From Escallonia rubra (lineage: Eukaryota > Streptophyta > Magnoliopsida > Escalloniales > Escalloniaceae), in contig JAVXUO010000990.1 of the NCBI GenBank assembly GCA_033065855.1, forward strand, positions 248,001-312,000: a stretch of 64,000 bases of DNA. The letters are read 5' to 3'. The notes under the pieces were generated by a model that was not told where the DNA came from, ran no database searches, and worked only from the letters and a program-made list of their open reading frames with translations. The translations under genes and the position numbers were made by a program. The stretch's first letter is position 1. Every line of letters starts with the position of its first letter. This document shows, in pieces, positions 45,466 to 56,689 of this stretch.

Positions 45466-46599
45466 AACGAGACAAGTTCTCAACTCACTTAGGCACGCTC
45501 CAGGTTGTGTTTGTTTTAGCTATGCTTGTTATTGGGCTCGTTCTTACTTGTTCTTTAAGCGCTCAAGATTTTTGCGAAAACTCATGCTCGTTAAAAATAA
45601 TAAGAACTCGTGCTTTAGTCGTGAATCAGCTCGTTCCATAAAATGAGCTGAGCTTGTATTCATAATTGAACTCGGTTGCTCAATTAGGATTCTTCGGTTT
45701 TACCAAATGCCAAGCTTTGAATTGATAGTAAAGTTTACATACTTATAGTTTTGGATTGTAGATGGTAGTATATTTCTCACTTTTTCGTTGTTTGGAAATT
45801 AATAGCAGCACATTGCGCTCTCTAAATACAGAAATAATATTAGGCAATCTACGTAAATTTATTCGTGAGCGTGTTCATAAATGGTTAGCTGATTTCCAAG
45901 CTCATTACCGTTCATCCAAAGAAATCTACCTTTGAAATCAAGTTCCGTTAGTTACATAAATGAACGAACATAGCAAGCCCTAAACTAGCCAACGTGCGAG
46001 CTTCTTAAATAACTCACACTAAGCATTAAACTAATAAGGATAAGGATCATCATTGCTTTTAGGTGAAGATTAATCAATCTTTGAAGACCATATTAACTCT
46101 TCAAGCAATGCAAAGATTGAACTACTAAGGAAAACAAAAAGTGGGCAATATCTTTGGTTAGGGTGTAAAGCAATATTATAAAATTGCTTGACCTTCACGT
46201 GGTTCAGTACAATTGAAATATATATTTTTTCCCCATCTTTGAGCACCTTTTTTGTCTTTTTATCTTTTTGAGTCACCATCTTTGATCTTGATTTATACTT
46301 GGGAATCTCAAATTTGATATGTGAGATTTACTTCACAAACCAAAGGAAAAGGAGTGATTGGAACTTCAATGGACAAAGGAGATGGAGAGGGGTGAAGGTC
46401 GACATGGCTGCTGCCTTTTCTGGGATTTTTGCAGTAACAGAAAAGAGGTTTGTTTTTTGCTCTAATCAGAACTCAGGGTGAGTGAAACTATAGAAACTAT
46501 AGAACCTTAGGCTTGGCAAACCTCGAAGGGATCATGTAACGCTTAAGAAACCTTGTAATTCTTTTGATAGGACTTCTAAGATTAACAAGATTTATAGGT
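44751..46599. other. Intergenic DNA upstream of the glutaredoxin gene
   Basis: The first few hundred bases must hold the leader and promoter of the minus-strand gene; no clear TATA box is seen. About 45480-46010 has GCTCG/CGAGC motifs like those in decayed hAT elements. A TA microsatellite is listed separately. Nothing else recognised. Confidence 0.45.
45421..45462. repeat. (TA)n microsatellite
   Basis: About 40 bases of uninterrupted alternating T and A. Confidence 0.95.
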
Positions 46600-46629
46600 G
46601 TGAATGTTCAATCCGCTTGGAGAAAGATG

Positions 46630-47070
46630 TAAGTGTATAATCTGCGAGAGTATACACTTGTGAAAATAACTAATTCAAAACAAATTAATAATGAAAGAAG
46701 AGACTTACAAGACTCATATGTTGATATGTTATTATTTTTACCTATGTGGGATTTATATCTTAATATGTTCCCTCATTCGTGACTAGGTTTTTTTTAGTGG
46801 ACTTAGCACGTTGAGAAATCAAACTGGATGGCGGTGAAATTAACTTAAAACTGTCTGCTTCTGCTGGCATAGTTCGACCTGCCTTCTGATACCATGTGGT
46901 ATGCGAAAGCATCCAACTCAAAGCTAACTGGTAATGAGAAGAGAGCCCACAAGACTTATGTGTTGATATGTTACTTACGCGATGTGGAATTTAAAATCTA
47001 CCTCGTCAGTGCTTTATCCACTTTGCCAACAAGATATACATACAACAATACTCTCAAGTGCTATTTCTAT
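46630..47070 (-). mobile_element. TRIM-like miniature LTR retrotransposon (candidate)
   Basis: Two direct repeats lie about 230 bases apart. The left one (about 46665-46760) has CTAATTCAAAAC, then GAAAGAAGAGACTTACAAGA and TCATATGTTGATATGTTA. The right one (about 46908-47005) has CCAACTCAAAGC, then GAGAAGAGAGCCCACAAGAC and TTATGTGTTGATATGTTA. Directly left of the right repeat the minus strand reads TGGTATCAGAAGG (46882-46894), close to the initiator-methionine tRNA primer-binding site TGGTATCAGAGC. Small LTRs, a very short noncoding interior and this primer-binding site are the features of TRIM elements. The TSD and exact LTR ends are unresolved. Confidence 0.5.
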
Positions 47071-48610
47071 TCTTGCAGCGGATGCAAAAAGTTTGTTTCT
47101 CAATTTTGACTATAAAATTTGCAAAAAGTTACCGCTTTGCTGATTATTTTTTGCAAAGTGACGATAAATTAAGACTACTTGAGGCACTTCACATTGATAT
47201 TTTTCTAAGCCAAGTTTAATTATTAGATCATAAAATTGCATCGATCGCGACAAATCAAGGTGTAGGAACCAAAATTACAATCTGGGCCACTCTTAAAATG
47301 TCAAAATTCATACTGCCTCAAGTTACATATAAGCAAAACTCAGCCCGTTTGTTTCCCACTCTTGTGTTGAGAATGACCCGAACAGGAATTTGAAAAGTGT
47401 CATCATAACGTTTGCACACCAACAAACAGATTGAAATGGACACATAATAAGTTGCGAGGACCACCTTTTGGCTTTTGCACCACTTTGCGCCCCATTCGTC
47501 CGGACTTACCAGGCCCCTACTCCATTGTCAAGTTGTGGAGGTCATTATTGGCAGCACCTTGTTGTTCTTTTCCTGTCAAATTTTAGGAAAGGTTACTGTC
47601 ACTCTTGCCAGAGGGCATGGTCTCAATATTCAAAGTTTTCACACCCTCAGACAATCTATATTATACGAACTCTTCAAAGTGTCCGTGTGGGACACTCGAT
47701 GCTTGTACATGTGTACGAAATAAATATCCGACACACCCCGTTTGACATGCCACTAAGAACATATGTTGTAGTGTTTGTTTTACTTTGTTATTGTTTTGAG
47801 ATAATCTCGGTTTTAAAGTAAAATGATATTCGTATCACAAGAATAACTAGGAAACAAGAATAGGTAGTACTATTTTGCCGTGTCTCCGTGTCTTTGATTT
47901 TAAAAAACAGACGAAACCAATACTTGAATACATATCCGACTCGAACACTTGTACCGAGTTCATGTGACATAGCTCAGGACTTGCCTCCAGCTTAATGCTC
48001 TCTTTCTTGATACTTTCTTTTAGTCCAAATCTCTACCCATAAGTGCTTTCCTGGCCCTTTCTTGTTACTTTCTTATTGTGTTTAGAAGGCAGTGGACGAG
48101 GCACAAAGAATGAGGGAGTTGGCCATGAGAATAGGATTCAAGGTTTAAAACAACACATTGTGTTTCTTGAAGTTTGCCTTGTTTGAATATTGTCTGAATT
48201 GCATATGGCAATCTGGCGTTTTCCTTCGTTTTATGTGATTGGAATGTATTCCTCTTGATCATATAACTCGTACAGTTTCTAATGGCGATACGAGTAGGGT
48301 TTGAGCCTTTGCAAGGAACCATCTTGCACTGTTCCCCATTGCCTAATTAACACGGAAAAAAATTACTAGGGAATTTGTCGCTGAAGAAACTAGACTTGAG
48401 TCCTCATTTCTTCCTTTTGTGCAAACACCATTAGTGATTAGAGTAAGCCGATCTTATGTGCTCTGTCAGAGCAAGGGAGTGATGACCCTTTGCTCTTATG
48501 CCATACAGAGCGATGGTGGCTCCATAAGGAGATTAAACTGTTTTGTTCGTGTAGCTACACAACAACCTCGATTTCATTCGCAATTATAAACTCATGGAAA
48601 TCACTATTGT
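47071..48610. other. Intergenic DNA
   Basis: Open frames up to 117 codons (47468-47821) show no family resemblance. No gene called. Confidence 0.45.
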
Positions 48611-48826
48611 GGGGATTTGAGTGTTGTTGATGAACGCAGTGTTTGTCAGGAAGAGGGGCTATGGAAACGAAAATTGTCCCAAAATATCAACCAATGCATT
48701 ATCACCTACTCGAAATATGGGGATTTGAGTGTTGTTGATGAACGCAGTGTTTGTCAGGAAGAGGGCCTATGGAAACGGAAATTGTTCCAAAATATCAACC
48801 AATGCATTATCACCTACTCGAAATAT
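48611..48826 (+). repeat. Near-perfect 108-bp tandem duplication
   Basis: Units 48611-48718 and 48719-48826 both start GGGGATTTGAGTGTTGTTG and end CCTACTCGAAATAT. They differ at only a handful of positions. The period is a multiple of three, and frames run through both copies. One continues to 48959 with a serine/asparagine-rich stretch (SRSLSSGSNSAFTTNFLATN). It may be a remnant of a duplicated exon; I recognise no protein family. Confidence 0.85.
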
Positions 48827-48959
48827 GAATGCTCAAAATGTTTGTAATGCTTCGAGATCATTGTCATCTGGATCTAATTCTGCTTTCACAACCAACTTCT
48901 TAGCTACCAATTACTTTGATTATACAACTCTGCGCGCAAGTCGTGATGATATTCAGTAG

Positions 48960-49113
48960 GTGGTCACTCAACACGTTCATAGGAAGTGCAATCTGATGTT
49001 AACAATTACAATCTATGAAATAAAGTATGAAACATAATTGCAAGAAGTGCAGTACAGAAGTCCTTCAAGTCCTGATGACTTCAAGGAAGTTTGACATCTT
49101 CTGCGGGATCTAA
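48960..49113. other. Intergenic DNA
   Basis: Nothing recognised in this short stretch. Confidence 0.4.
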
Positions 49114-49476
49114 TCAATTGGTAGCGTCAGGAGGCATAGGATCTTCAGGTCTCCAACCACTCAATCCCATTTTCCAGCCATTTACAGTCGCAGCAGGGTC
49201 TGAGCCCCCAATGCCCATCATACGAGGATCATCAACAAGAGTAGTTGAAGGCACAAGTTGAATTGCTGATGGTGCTTTCTTATTGCCAGAAGATAAACTC
49301 TTATACTCGTCCGCCTTTTTCCATGTCGTCGCCGCATATAGCCGGGGAGATGAAAGAGGGACAAGAGAGAAATGAAATGGGAGAAGAAAGAGAGAAGAAA
49401 GAAATGAAATGGATTCAAATGTTTTACCCTGAAAAATGAAAAAGATGGGCGGGTAATTCAAAATTTTCCAAATCAA
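49114..49476 (-). pseudogene. Exon-like open frame of unknown origin
   Basis: A 120-codon minus-strand frame whose last 70 codons look like genuine protein (WKKADEYKSLSSGNKKAPSA, then VDDPRMMGIGGSDPAATVNG and GWRPEDPMPPDATN, stop). The first 45 codons are hydrophobic and look like translated intron or leader. I do not recognise the family. It could be a last exon whose upstream exons are missing, or a captured gene fragment. Confidence 0.3.
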
Positions 49477-51104
49477 TTTTAATTTTATAAACCATGGTTA
49501 AGAATTTAGATTCAGCTGGACATCGGCCCACAACTTGCCACCCTCGCTTGGTTGGCGTGATATTAGTGGTAGTCTAGCACCACGTATGCTGATGATGTGG
49601 CGTTAGACAACTACTAAATATTTTCTCATTACGTGGCTCTTTTGTTAGTGTCTTTTCATCCCAATACATTCAGGGATCGCTTGCGGTTGGAAGTTTTAAT
49701 ACTGCCATTAATTTGAATTTAAGTTGAAGGGTTGTAACCCTTTATTTTGGTGTCAAGAATTGTGACTCTTTTTTTAGTGTCTTTTCATCCCTTTAAATAA
49801 AGATATTTAGAAGAAAACGGAACAAAACTATTATTTTTCTGAATTTCTTCTACATTATATGCTTTGATATACATTTTCCATGGGAAAATTGATCGGACAG
49901 GTTTGCAAGTCATGCTAACAGAGAAGACATCGTTGTGAGCATATAAGTTAAATCTTAGATCATTGTTTCTCGTTAAATCCTGCACGAAGGCAGACAACAT
50001 CGATTCAAAGTCAGCGAATGAATAATTCTTGCCTCTACAAAGTCAGAGGTTCTTTTCCTTTATTTGTTACTTTGTTATTTACTTACATGTAAGTATAGAC
50101 TTATTTTCCTAACCTAGTTTAATGATTTTGCATGATCGTTATGCTAAAGTAAATTTTTTGAAATAGATTTAGTCATATAAATACTGTTATTTTCCAACAG
50201 TTGCCGCTTCCCTTGGTGTTCAACCTTCTATACTCGCCTCTGCTACGGTTGTGACCCATGTTAATGCTTTCTTAGTGACTCCCTCAGGAGAATCCACTTT
50301 TGGATACTTAACTTGTCTGCCTCTCTCCATATGATCATACAGTTTGTTTACGATTCCCTTTCCAATTGACACTGCAGATAGATCTCCCATGGAAGTGTAC
50401 GAGGGTGACTTGATCCTTTTGCTCCGCCCACTGTTAAAGAAGCATATGCATCAAGAGCTTTTATCTCAGATGAACCCTTTTCAAAGTTTGGTAGTTGTTC
50501 TTAAGGTCACGAGAGTCGAACACAGACACGGAAACTTTGATACACAAGAAAGTTTCTTGATACATCATAATGGATGTAATTGGTAAGAACTATGGCCAAA
50601 TGTTAATTCGTCTATCTTTTGTGCAAAATGTTATCAGTACGAGAACGTGACTGGATCGCTGGTGGAACGTGGCAAACGCTAATGCTATGACGGATTTGGA
50701 GGGTTCGTTTAAGTTTACAGTGCTATTTTTGTGTAACTGAAATGGTATAACAGAAGTATGGGTATTACTTTCACATTATGTGGATGACCAACATCTCTGA
50801 AGTCACTTGCTTTTGAGGATTCTAAACATTTTGGAAAGTGTTAAGTTCAACAGTTGCTTTTGAGGGTTTCAAAAGTGTTTTAAGTTCAGCGGTACAAGAC
50901 ACTCTCTATATCTTCCTACAACGCGAGTAGCAATAAAAATTACTATTAAGCAAGAAAAAAGAACCTCCACACGGTCCTTTTAAGTAATTGTGAGAGCTCC
51001 TACTCCCATTTACATCGCCCAACAAGCTCTGAGGTTAAGGCAGAGAAGAACATGTCTTCATTGCATCAGGAGGAGTCTAAGAAACCTGGTGAACAAGTTG
51101 GAAT
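49477..51104. other. Intergenic DNA, including the 3' flank of the NLR gene
   Basis: A repeated AGTGTCTTTTCATCCC motif occurs near 49647 and 49778. About 50195-50590 is less AT-rich, with an 80-codon open frame, but no family is recognised. The 3' untranslated region of the minus-strand NLR should lie just below 51105. Confidence 0.45.
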
Positions 51105-53615
51105 CTAGCTCTTCGCAGTTATAATCCTTTCTTTATCAACATAAAGTTCAGGAACATGAGAAATCTTGGACCAATCTTCTCCCACTTCTCTTTTGCATCT
51201 TGTACTTAAGTGACAGCAGAACTCAACGTAGAAGTACCGGATATGTTGCATCCCTTCTGGTAGCGACAACAGGCTAGGGCAGCTAACAATTTCAAGCTTC
51301 CGAACTGATGCAAAATTTGAGAAGGATTCTTGGAGCATAGTCAAGTTCTTGCAGTACCAAATTTCCATGTGTTTTAGCGTGCCAGCTGAATCACAGAGGC
51401 CCTTGGGCAATTTCATCAACCCTGGAAGGTTAAGTATCGTAAGAAACTTGAGACTTCTTAGCCCTTGCAAATCATCATCTGCAAATCGGAGAGCATCACA
51501 GCTTTCGATTCTCAATCGCTCAAGGGCCGTGAGGTACCTCATGCCAGAAGGCAATAAAGCCAGCTTCGGACATTCGTTTATCTCCAACTTGCGAAGATGA
51601 GTAAGGTGTTGAATACCTTCAGATAGAGACGTTAGTTTTAAACTCCTTGAAATTGACAGAGTTCGAAGAGATGTCAACCCACCAATGCCACTCTCTGGTA
51701 AGCACTTCATTGATCTTGATGATAAAGATAAGTACCTGAGGTTTATCAGATTTCCAAAATCTTTGGGCAATTCGCGAAGATATGAGCAGTGAAGTTTCAA
51801 GTACTGCAAGTTTAGCAGCCTGCCAACAGATTCAGGGAGAGTACTACAGTTCTCAACAATGCTAAGATACCTTAAATGCTTCAGATCCCCAATTGAACTT
51901 TGTACTTCAACAAAGTTGTTCAAATCCAGCACCCGTAAGTATCTAAAGGTGGAGATCAGTGTAAATCCATTGGAAGTACCTATTTTGTGCGAGAAAATGG
52001 TACGCAACCTTTTCACTTCAAGCAACGGTTCTGGGAATGGTGCAAGTTGAGAGAATGATACATGTCGAACTCCTTCAGGGACGGATACAACCTTAGATCT
52101 AATAGCGAAGCACTCGTCACCTGCCACAGATTGTGCAAGATCATGAATGAGATCGTGCATTTTGAAACACTCGTTTTCTTCTTGTTGCAGAAACGATCTC
52201 TTGACCAGCTCATTAAAGTATCCCTCTCCCGTGTCTTCTTGTTCTTCATTTTGTGATGATTCGATGAATCCCTGTGCCATCCAAAGATAGATTAACTTCC
52301 ATTTGTCAATTTCTTGGTCCTTCTTGAATAACGAACAATAGGCGAAACACTGCTTCACACAGGTTGGCATGCGATCATAACTCAACCTTAATATGGGCAA
52401 AATACCATTCTCCTTCTGTACAAAGCTCCAAATCTCATTGTCTCGCACTGATAACCAATCACTCTCATCATTTTTGGAATATAATAAGCCTCCTAGTGTC
52501 CTTGCTGCAAGGGGAACCCCCCTGCATTTCTTAACTATTTCAATTCCAATATCAATTAAGCTCTGATGCTTCTCGTACTCTCCTACATTGAATGCCCATT
52601 TCATCAACACAGATAGACAATCACTGTCCGAGAGACCCTTAAGATCATACGACGGAACTGTTCCCATAATCGAAGCAACTGTTTTACTTCGTGTAGTCGT
52701 AAGAATCCTACTCCCAGCAGCCCCGACCATCAACAAATCTCGTACTTTGATCCATTCCACTCGATCCTCATTCCACACGTCGTCCAGTACAAGGAAGTAT
52801 TTCTCATTACTTAGTTCTTGTCGAAGGCGGCTTTGTAATTGCTCTATTCCTAGATGGTCACAGTCACTAGCGCCGGCAGCTTTGAGAATTTTCTTCATGA
52901 CCCTTTCGAAATGAAAGCTTTCAGAGACACACACCCAGAGCCTTTTGCTGAATTGGCTTGCTACCCTGTTGTCATTGTACACCAACTGTGCCAGTGTGGT
53001 CTTCCCCAGACCCCCAATTCCAACAATGGGAACGACACACACATTGTCTACGTGACTGGTGGACATTAACGTACGTGTAACAGCTTCTTTATCACTTTCT
53101 CTTCCGATCACATCTAAACTACGAACGTAGGAGTATGTTTCCTCCCTCTCTCCAACCTCAATTTGCCTATCGCACATTTTTATAGCAAAGTCAAACTTTG
53201 TAATATCTGCTACAACTTCATCCAATCTCTCCCTGATGCTCTTGATCTTGCGACCCACGCTATAACGAAATTTAAATGGGTTTGAATGCATGAGGAAGTA
53301 GTGTACCTCTCTCGCCGTGCTTCCCCGAGTTAGTACTCGTCTCTGCAAAGCCTCGGTGGCGAATTCATCCACCAAGTCATCCATGTCGTGAACAATGTCT
53401 TTGAGCCTTCTTAGCCATTCTCTCACTGTGTGGTTTCTCGTTTGTTGGTCCTCAGCATCAAGAAGCACACCCTTGATGGTAGACATGGACTTCTCTAGCT
53501 TTCTCAACTCTTTTGTGACACCCCACGCCAGTCCAAATTGCTCGAGAGCATAATAACCCAACTTTGACAACAGATTTTGCGCAAAGCTAAAGAGAAAGTG
53601 TTCTGCCATGTTCAA
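51105..53615 (-). CDS. CC-NBS-LRR disease resistance protein (CNL, RGA-type)
   Basis: An intronless 836-aa frame encoding an intracellular immune receptor. The N-terminal Rx-type coiled coil (about 1-150) includes KGVLLDAEDQQT and the EDVID-type segment VHDMDDLVDE (75-84). The NB-ARC domain shows the P-loop GIGGLGKTT (199-207), kinase 2 LVLDDVW (285-291), RNBS-B GSRILTTTRS (301-310), GLPL-type CRGVPLAA (364-371), RNBS-D CFAYCSLFKKD (423-433) and an MHD motif in KMHDLIHD (485-492). Leucine-rich repeats follow from about 555 to 815 (for example LKHLRYLSIVENCSTLPESV). The ATP-binding and switch motifs look intact, so the protein is probably functional. At 836 aa it is shorter than the 1000-1300 aa common in RGA-type CNLs, because it has fewer LRRs, but it ends with a normal stop. 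No second NLR and no integrated decoy domain are seen. Such proteins detect pathogen effectors; the ligand cannot be predicted. Confidence 0.95.
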   Translation of the reverse strand: MNMAEHFLFSFAQNLLSKLGYYALEQFGLAWGVTKELRKLEKSMSTIKGVLLDAEDQQTRNHTVREWLRRLKDIVHDMDDLVDEFATEALQRRVLTRGSTAREVHYFLMHSNPFKFRYSVGRKIKSIRERLDEVVADITKFDFAIKMCDRQIEVGEREETYSYVRSLDVIGRESDKEAVTRTLMSTSHVDNVCVVPIVGIGGLGKTTLAQLVYNDNRVASQFSKRLWVCVSESFHFERVMKKILKAAGASDCDHLGIEQLQSRLRQELSNEKYFLVLDDVWNEDRVEWIKVRDLLMVGAAGSRILTTTRSKTVASIMGTVPSYDLKGLSDSDCLSVLMKWAFNVGEYEKHQSLIDIGIEIVKKCRGVPLAARTLGGLLYSKNDESDWLSVRDNEIWSFVQKENGILPILRLSYDRMPTCVKQCFAYCSLFKKDQEIDKWKLIYLWMAQGFIESSQNEEQEDTGEGYFNELVKRSFLQQEENECFKMHDLIHDLAQSVAGDECFAIRSKVVSVPEGVRHVSFSQLAPFPEPLLEVKRLRTIFSHKIGTSNGFTLISTFRYLRVLDLNNFVEVQSSIGDLKHLRYLSIVENCSTLPESVGRLLNLQYLKLHCSYLRELPKDFGNLINLRYLSLSSRSMKCLPESGIGGLTSLRTLSISRSLKLTSLSEGIQHLTHLRKLEINECPKLALLPSGMRYLTALERLRIESCDALRFADDDLQGLRSLKFLTILNLPGLMKLPKGLCDSAGTLKHMEIWYCKNLTMLQESFSNFASVRKLEIVSCPSLLSLPEGMQHIRYFYVEFCCHLSTRCKREVGEDWSKISHVPELYVDKERIITAKS

Positions 53616-53800
53616 TTCGAAGGTATTGCAAGAGAAACTTATGAAAGAAGGAAAGTGGTGTTGGAATAATTGGTCTTCGCAAAATGATCCTGCAGTCGGC
53701 TAATAAGACGAAGGTTCAGAGTCAATGAGAATACTTCATAGACAAAAGGGAATATTGGAAAAAAAGTGGGGTTTGGGGTTAGAAGTTAGTGGAAGGTGGT

Positions 53801-53812
53801 TTTAAATAGGGA
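53801..53812 (-). promoter_or_regulatory. Possible TATA box of the NLR gene
   Basis: The minus strand reads CCTATTTAAA about 190 bases upstream of the start codon at 53615, a plausible spacing for a TATA element and a leader of about 150 bases. This is a sequence match only. Confidence 0.4.
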
Positions 53813-54012
53813 TAATTCCATTTTAGTCCTCTGAACTTCCGCTTTTTTACATGATAACCGCTATCAAATATCGGACATGTCAAACAATATACAAGTTCAC
53901 GAAATAATGAAAATCATTAATCACTGAAATGAACGATATCAATATGGCAAATTCAAAGGTCAAACGAATTCGACGAAAATTGAATTTCACAAGTCATAGC
54001 ATTGAGACAAGT

Positions 54013-55474
54013 TGTTCCGAGGAAAGATGGTTCGCATGCCACGTGAGGTGCCACAAAGGATGCAGTCTGCGTTGGCTTCCAAGTAGACAAAGTGGAAGAC
54101 AACAAGGATGGAGTAAGGGCTGAGAGCAAGGCTCCCCAGACAGGTCGCGAGGGCTGGCAGCGCCGCGCAGGCAGGGTGACGACGAACAGGGCTAGCGGTC
54201 GACAGTCCGTGTCAAGGGTGCAGCGTCGATGATCCAACGTCAGGAGTCCGAATGTCTTTCTCTCACTAGAAATCCAGAGAGAATGGGTTTTAGACAGAGA
54301 AAGTGGAAATGTCAAATGGGAGAGAAGTCCTTGAATAAGCTCCAGAATCCACTATATATAGGCACAAATATGCGCGTGTCATCAGCCGACACGTGTCGTC
54401 CTTTGGGAGTGAGCAGTCTTGATTGTCCGTCGAATTGCCGGTCCCCGAGTTCGTGTCGTCCTGCCCTTGCAGCGTCCCTCTGCCTGTCTGAGGAGACTGA
54501 CCACACTGCGGTAGCATGGTCAGAGTAGCCCGTTGCCCCAGCCTCCAGTCCAAGCCCTTACTGAATCCCACGAGATGCGTCAAGAGACGCGCCGAGATCC
54601 TGGCAGCGGTGAGGGTTGCCCCTGCAGCCAACGGCCAGGCGTGCCGAACACGATGCCCTCCGAGGACCTGCTCCCGTCCCGGAGTGACTCGCGGTACATT
54701 GCCCTGGCGATATCAATGATCAATGGTGATATGAGTGGGCATGCTCACAGCTCGATACCCAGAGTCCGTGGCGAATGGTCCTCGTGCCGGAGCACTACGA
54801 GCGAAGCCCCCTGGTGAGTCCGTCGGGTGATTGTGTCGGCGATGGCCTTAGGGTTGTAAGCACATCCATGTTGCGAAGGCTCCTCCGGTTGATTGTGCTG
54901 GCGAGGGCCGGAGCCCGTCGGTTGATTGTGCTGGCGAGGGCTTTAGGGTTGCGAGCCCGTCCTGCCGCGAGTTTGATTGAGCCGGCGAGGGCTTCATGGT
55001 TGCGAGCCTGTCCCGCCGCGAGGGCCGGAGCCCCGTCAGTTTGATTGAGCCGGCGATGGCTTCATGGTTGCGAGCCCGTCCCGCCGCGAGGGTCGGAGCC
55101 CCGTCGGTTTGATTGAGCCGGCGAGGGCTTCATGGTTGCGAGCCCATCCCGCCGCGAGGGCTTGAGCCCCGTCACTTTGATTGAGCCTGCGACAGAGCGT
55201 CGCGCTACTGAAGATAGCGTGTGAGTGTTGTTGGAGCGAGAAGTCAGTGCCGCTCGGCAAGTTCCCCCCTTCGCAGGGCGATGGAGGCCGACCCCCTTGC
55301 GGTGGCCGACCCTATTAGGGTGAGCACACTTTCGATCGCCGTGCGGATGCTCGAGGCGCGGAGCACTTTGACCGAGCAATGATGTTGAGCGATGTTGACC
55401 GCCAAATGGGTGACGTGTCGAGCCACTGATCGTTTAGCGGACCCTGGGGTGCGGTCCAGAATAGGTTGTGAACA
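54013..55474 (-). repeat. 3' LTR of the gag-only retrotransposon
   Basis: This 1462-bp copy matches 61195-62700 almost throughout. I noted about a dozen substitutions in the first 800 aligned bases, plus two main indels. It begins TGTTCCGAGG where the other copy has TGTTGCCGAGG. A minus-strand TATA box (CCTATATATAG) lies at about 54352-54362. Positions about 54945-55190 carry tandem units of about 65-75 bases built on GCGAGGGC, GGAGCCCCGTC and TTTGATTGAGCC. Confidence 0.95.
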
Positions 55475-55490
55475 TAAGCCCCCTGCGTGC
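55475..55490 (-). other. Purine-rich candidate polypurine tract
   Basis: Immediately upstream of the 3' LTR on the minus strand is GCAGGGGGCTTA. The G-run is a plausible but short plus-strand primer; a longer purine block is not present. Confidence 0.35.
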
Positions 55491-55559
55491 GGGGTGCGCG
55501 GAGGGGCAACCCGAGCGGGCACCGCACGCATAAACAGTGTTGGATGCACTGGGCATGGT

Positions 55560-55995
55560 CGTCGCTCAGTGCTTAGAGCCTGCTGCGAGGGTCGGAGCCC
55601 CCAGGTGATTGTGCCGGCTATAGTTGTAAGGTTGGTCGCTTTGATTGAGACGACGATGGCTATAAGGTTGTGAGCCCATCCCGGTGCGAGGGCCGGAGCC
55701 CCGTCGTTTTGATTGAGACGGCGATAGCTATAAGGTTGTGAGCCCATCCCGGATGCGAGGGCCGGAGCCCCGTCGCTTTGATTGAGACGGCGATGGCTAT
55801 AAGGTTCAGAGCCCATGCCGGATGCGAGGGCCGGAGCCCCGTCGCTTTGATTGAGACGGCGATGGCTATAAGGTTGTGAGCCCATCCCAGATGCGAGGGC
55901 CGGACCCCCGTCGCGTGATTGAGCAGGCAAGGGCCGGAGCCCCCGGTTGATTGTGTCGGCGAGGGCTTTAAGGTTGTGAGCCCGTCCCGCCGCGA
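55560..55995. repeat. Tandem array next to the 3' LTR, about 65-70 bp units
   Basis: At least five units on the pattern TGAGCCCATCCCGGATGCGA, GGGCCGGAGCCCCGTCG, TTTGATTGAGACGGCGATGG, CTATAAGGT. They resemble the units inside the LTRs but form their own subfamily (GAGACGGCGATGG versus GAGCCGGCGAGGG). Confidence 0.85.
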
Positions 55996-56274
55996 TGGGT
56001 CCTAGTGCCGGAGCACTCAGAGCGCGTCAAAGTAGCATCCCGGAGGAACCGTCTACCTGGAGGGAAGGGAGTTGAAAAGATGTGTCCCGGAGGAGTCGTC
56101 TATTCCCGCGGGATGTTGCACACTCCGGAGAGTAGGTCGAAGCATGTTCCACGACCAAGGCAAGGTGCGCATGGTGTGGTGAATGAGTGCGGTGCCCGGT
56201 GGGCATGTAACATGATTGTGGCGCACGGGTGCGGCGACTACCGTCGTGAGACAATACCTAGTGCTGAGGCACAT

Positions 56275-56640
56275 ATCACGAGAACGGTGCATGAGAGCGG
56301 CGACGAGTGTCGCGAGATGATACTTGGTGCCGGGGGCACATATGATGAGAATGGTGCATGAGAGCAGCGACGAGTGTCGGTGCATGATAGCAGCGACGAG
56401 TGTCGCGGGACGATATTTAGTGCCGGGGGCACATATGATGAGAATGGTGCATGAGAGCAGTGACGAATGTCGCGGTACGATACTTGGTGCCGGGGGCACG
56501 TATCATGAGAATGGTGCATGAGAGCGGCGACGAGTGTCACGGTACGATACTTGGTGTCGGGGGCACTTATCATGAGAATGGTGCATGAGAGCGGCGACGA
56601 GTGTCGCGGGATGATACTTGGTGCCTGGGGCACGTAGTGC
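56275..56640. repeat. Tandem array, about 65-70 bp units
   Basis: About five units of the form GAGAATGGTGCATGAGAGC, GGCGACGAGTGTCGCGG, GATACTTGGTGCCGGGGGCA, CGTATCAT, with one shortened unit near 56375. Reverse-complement relatives occur at 31040-31330 in copy B. Confidence 0.88.
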
Positions 56641-56689
56641 GACAGAGAGCCAATGGGAGGAATGTATCAGTGGCGCGGCGCATGGGCAT

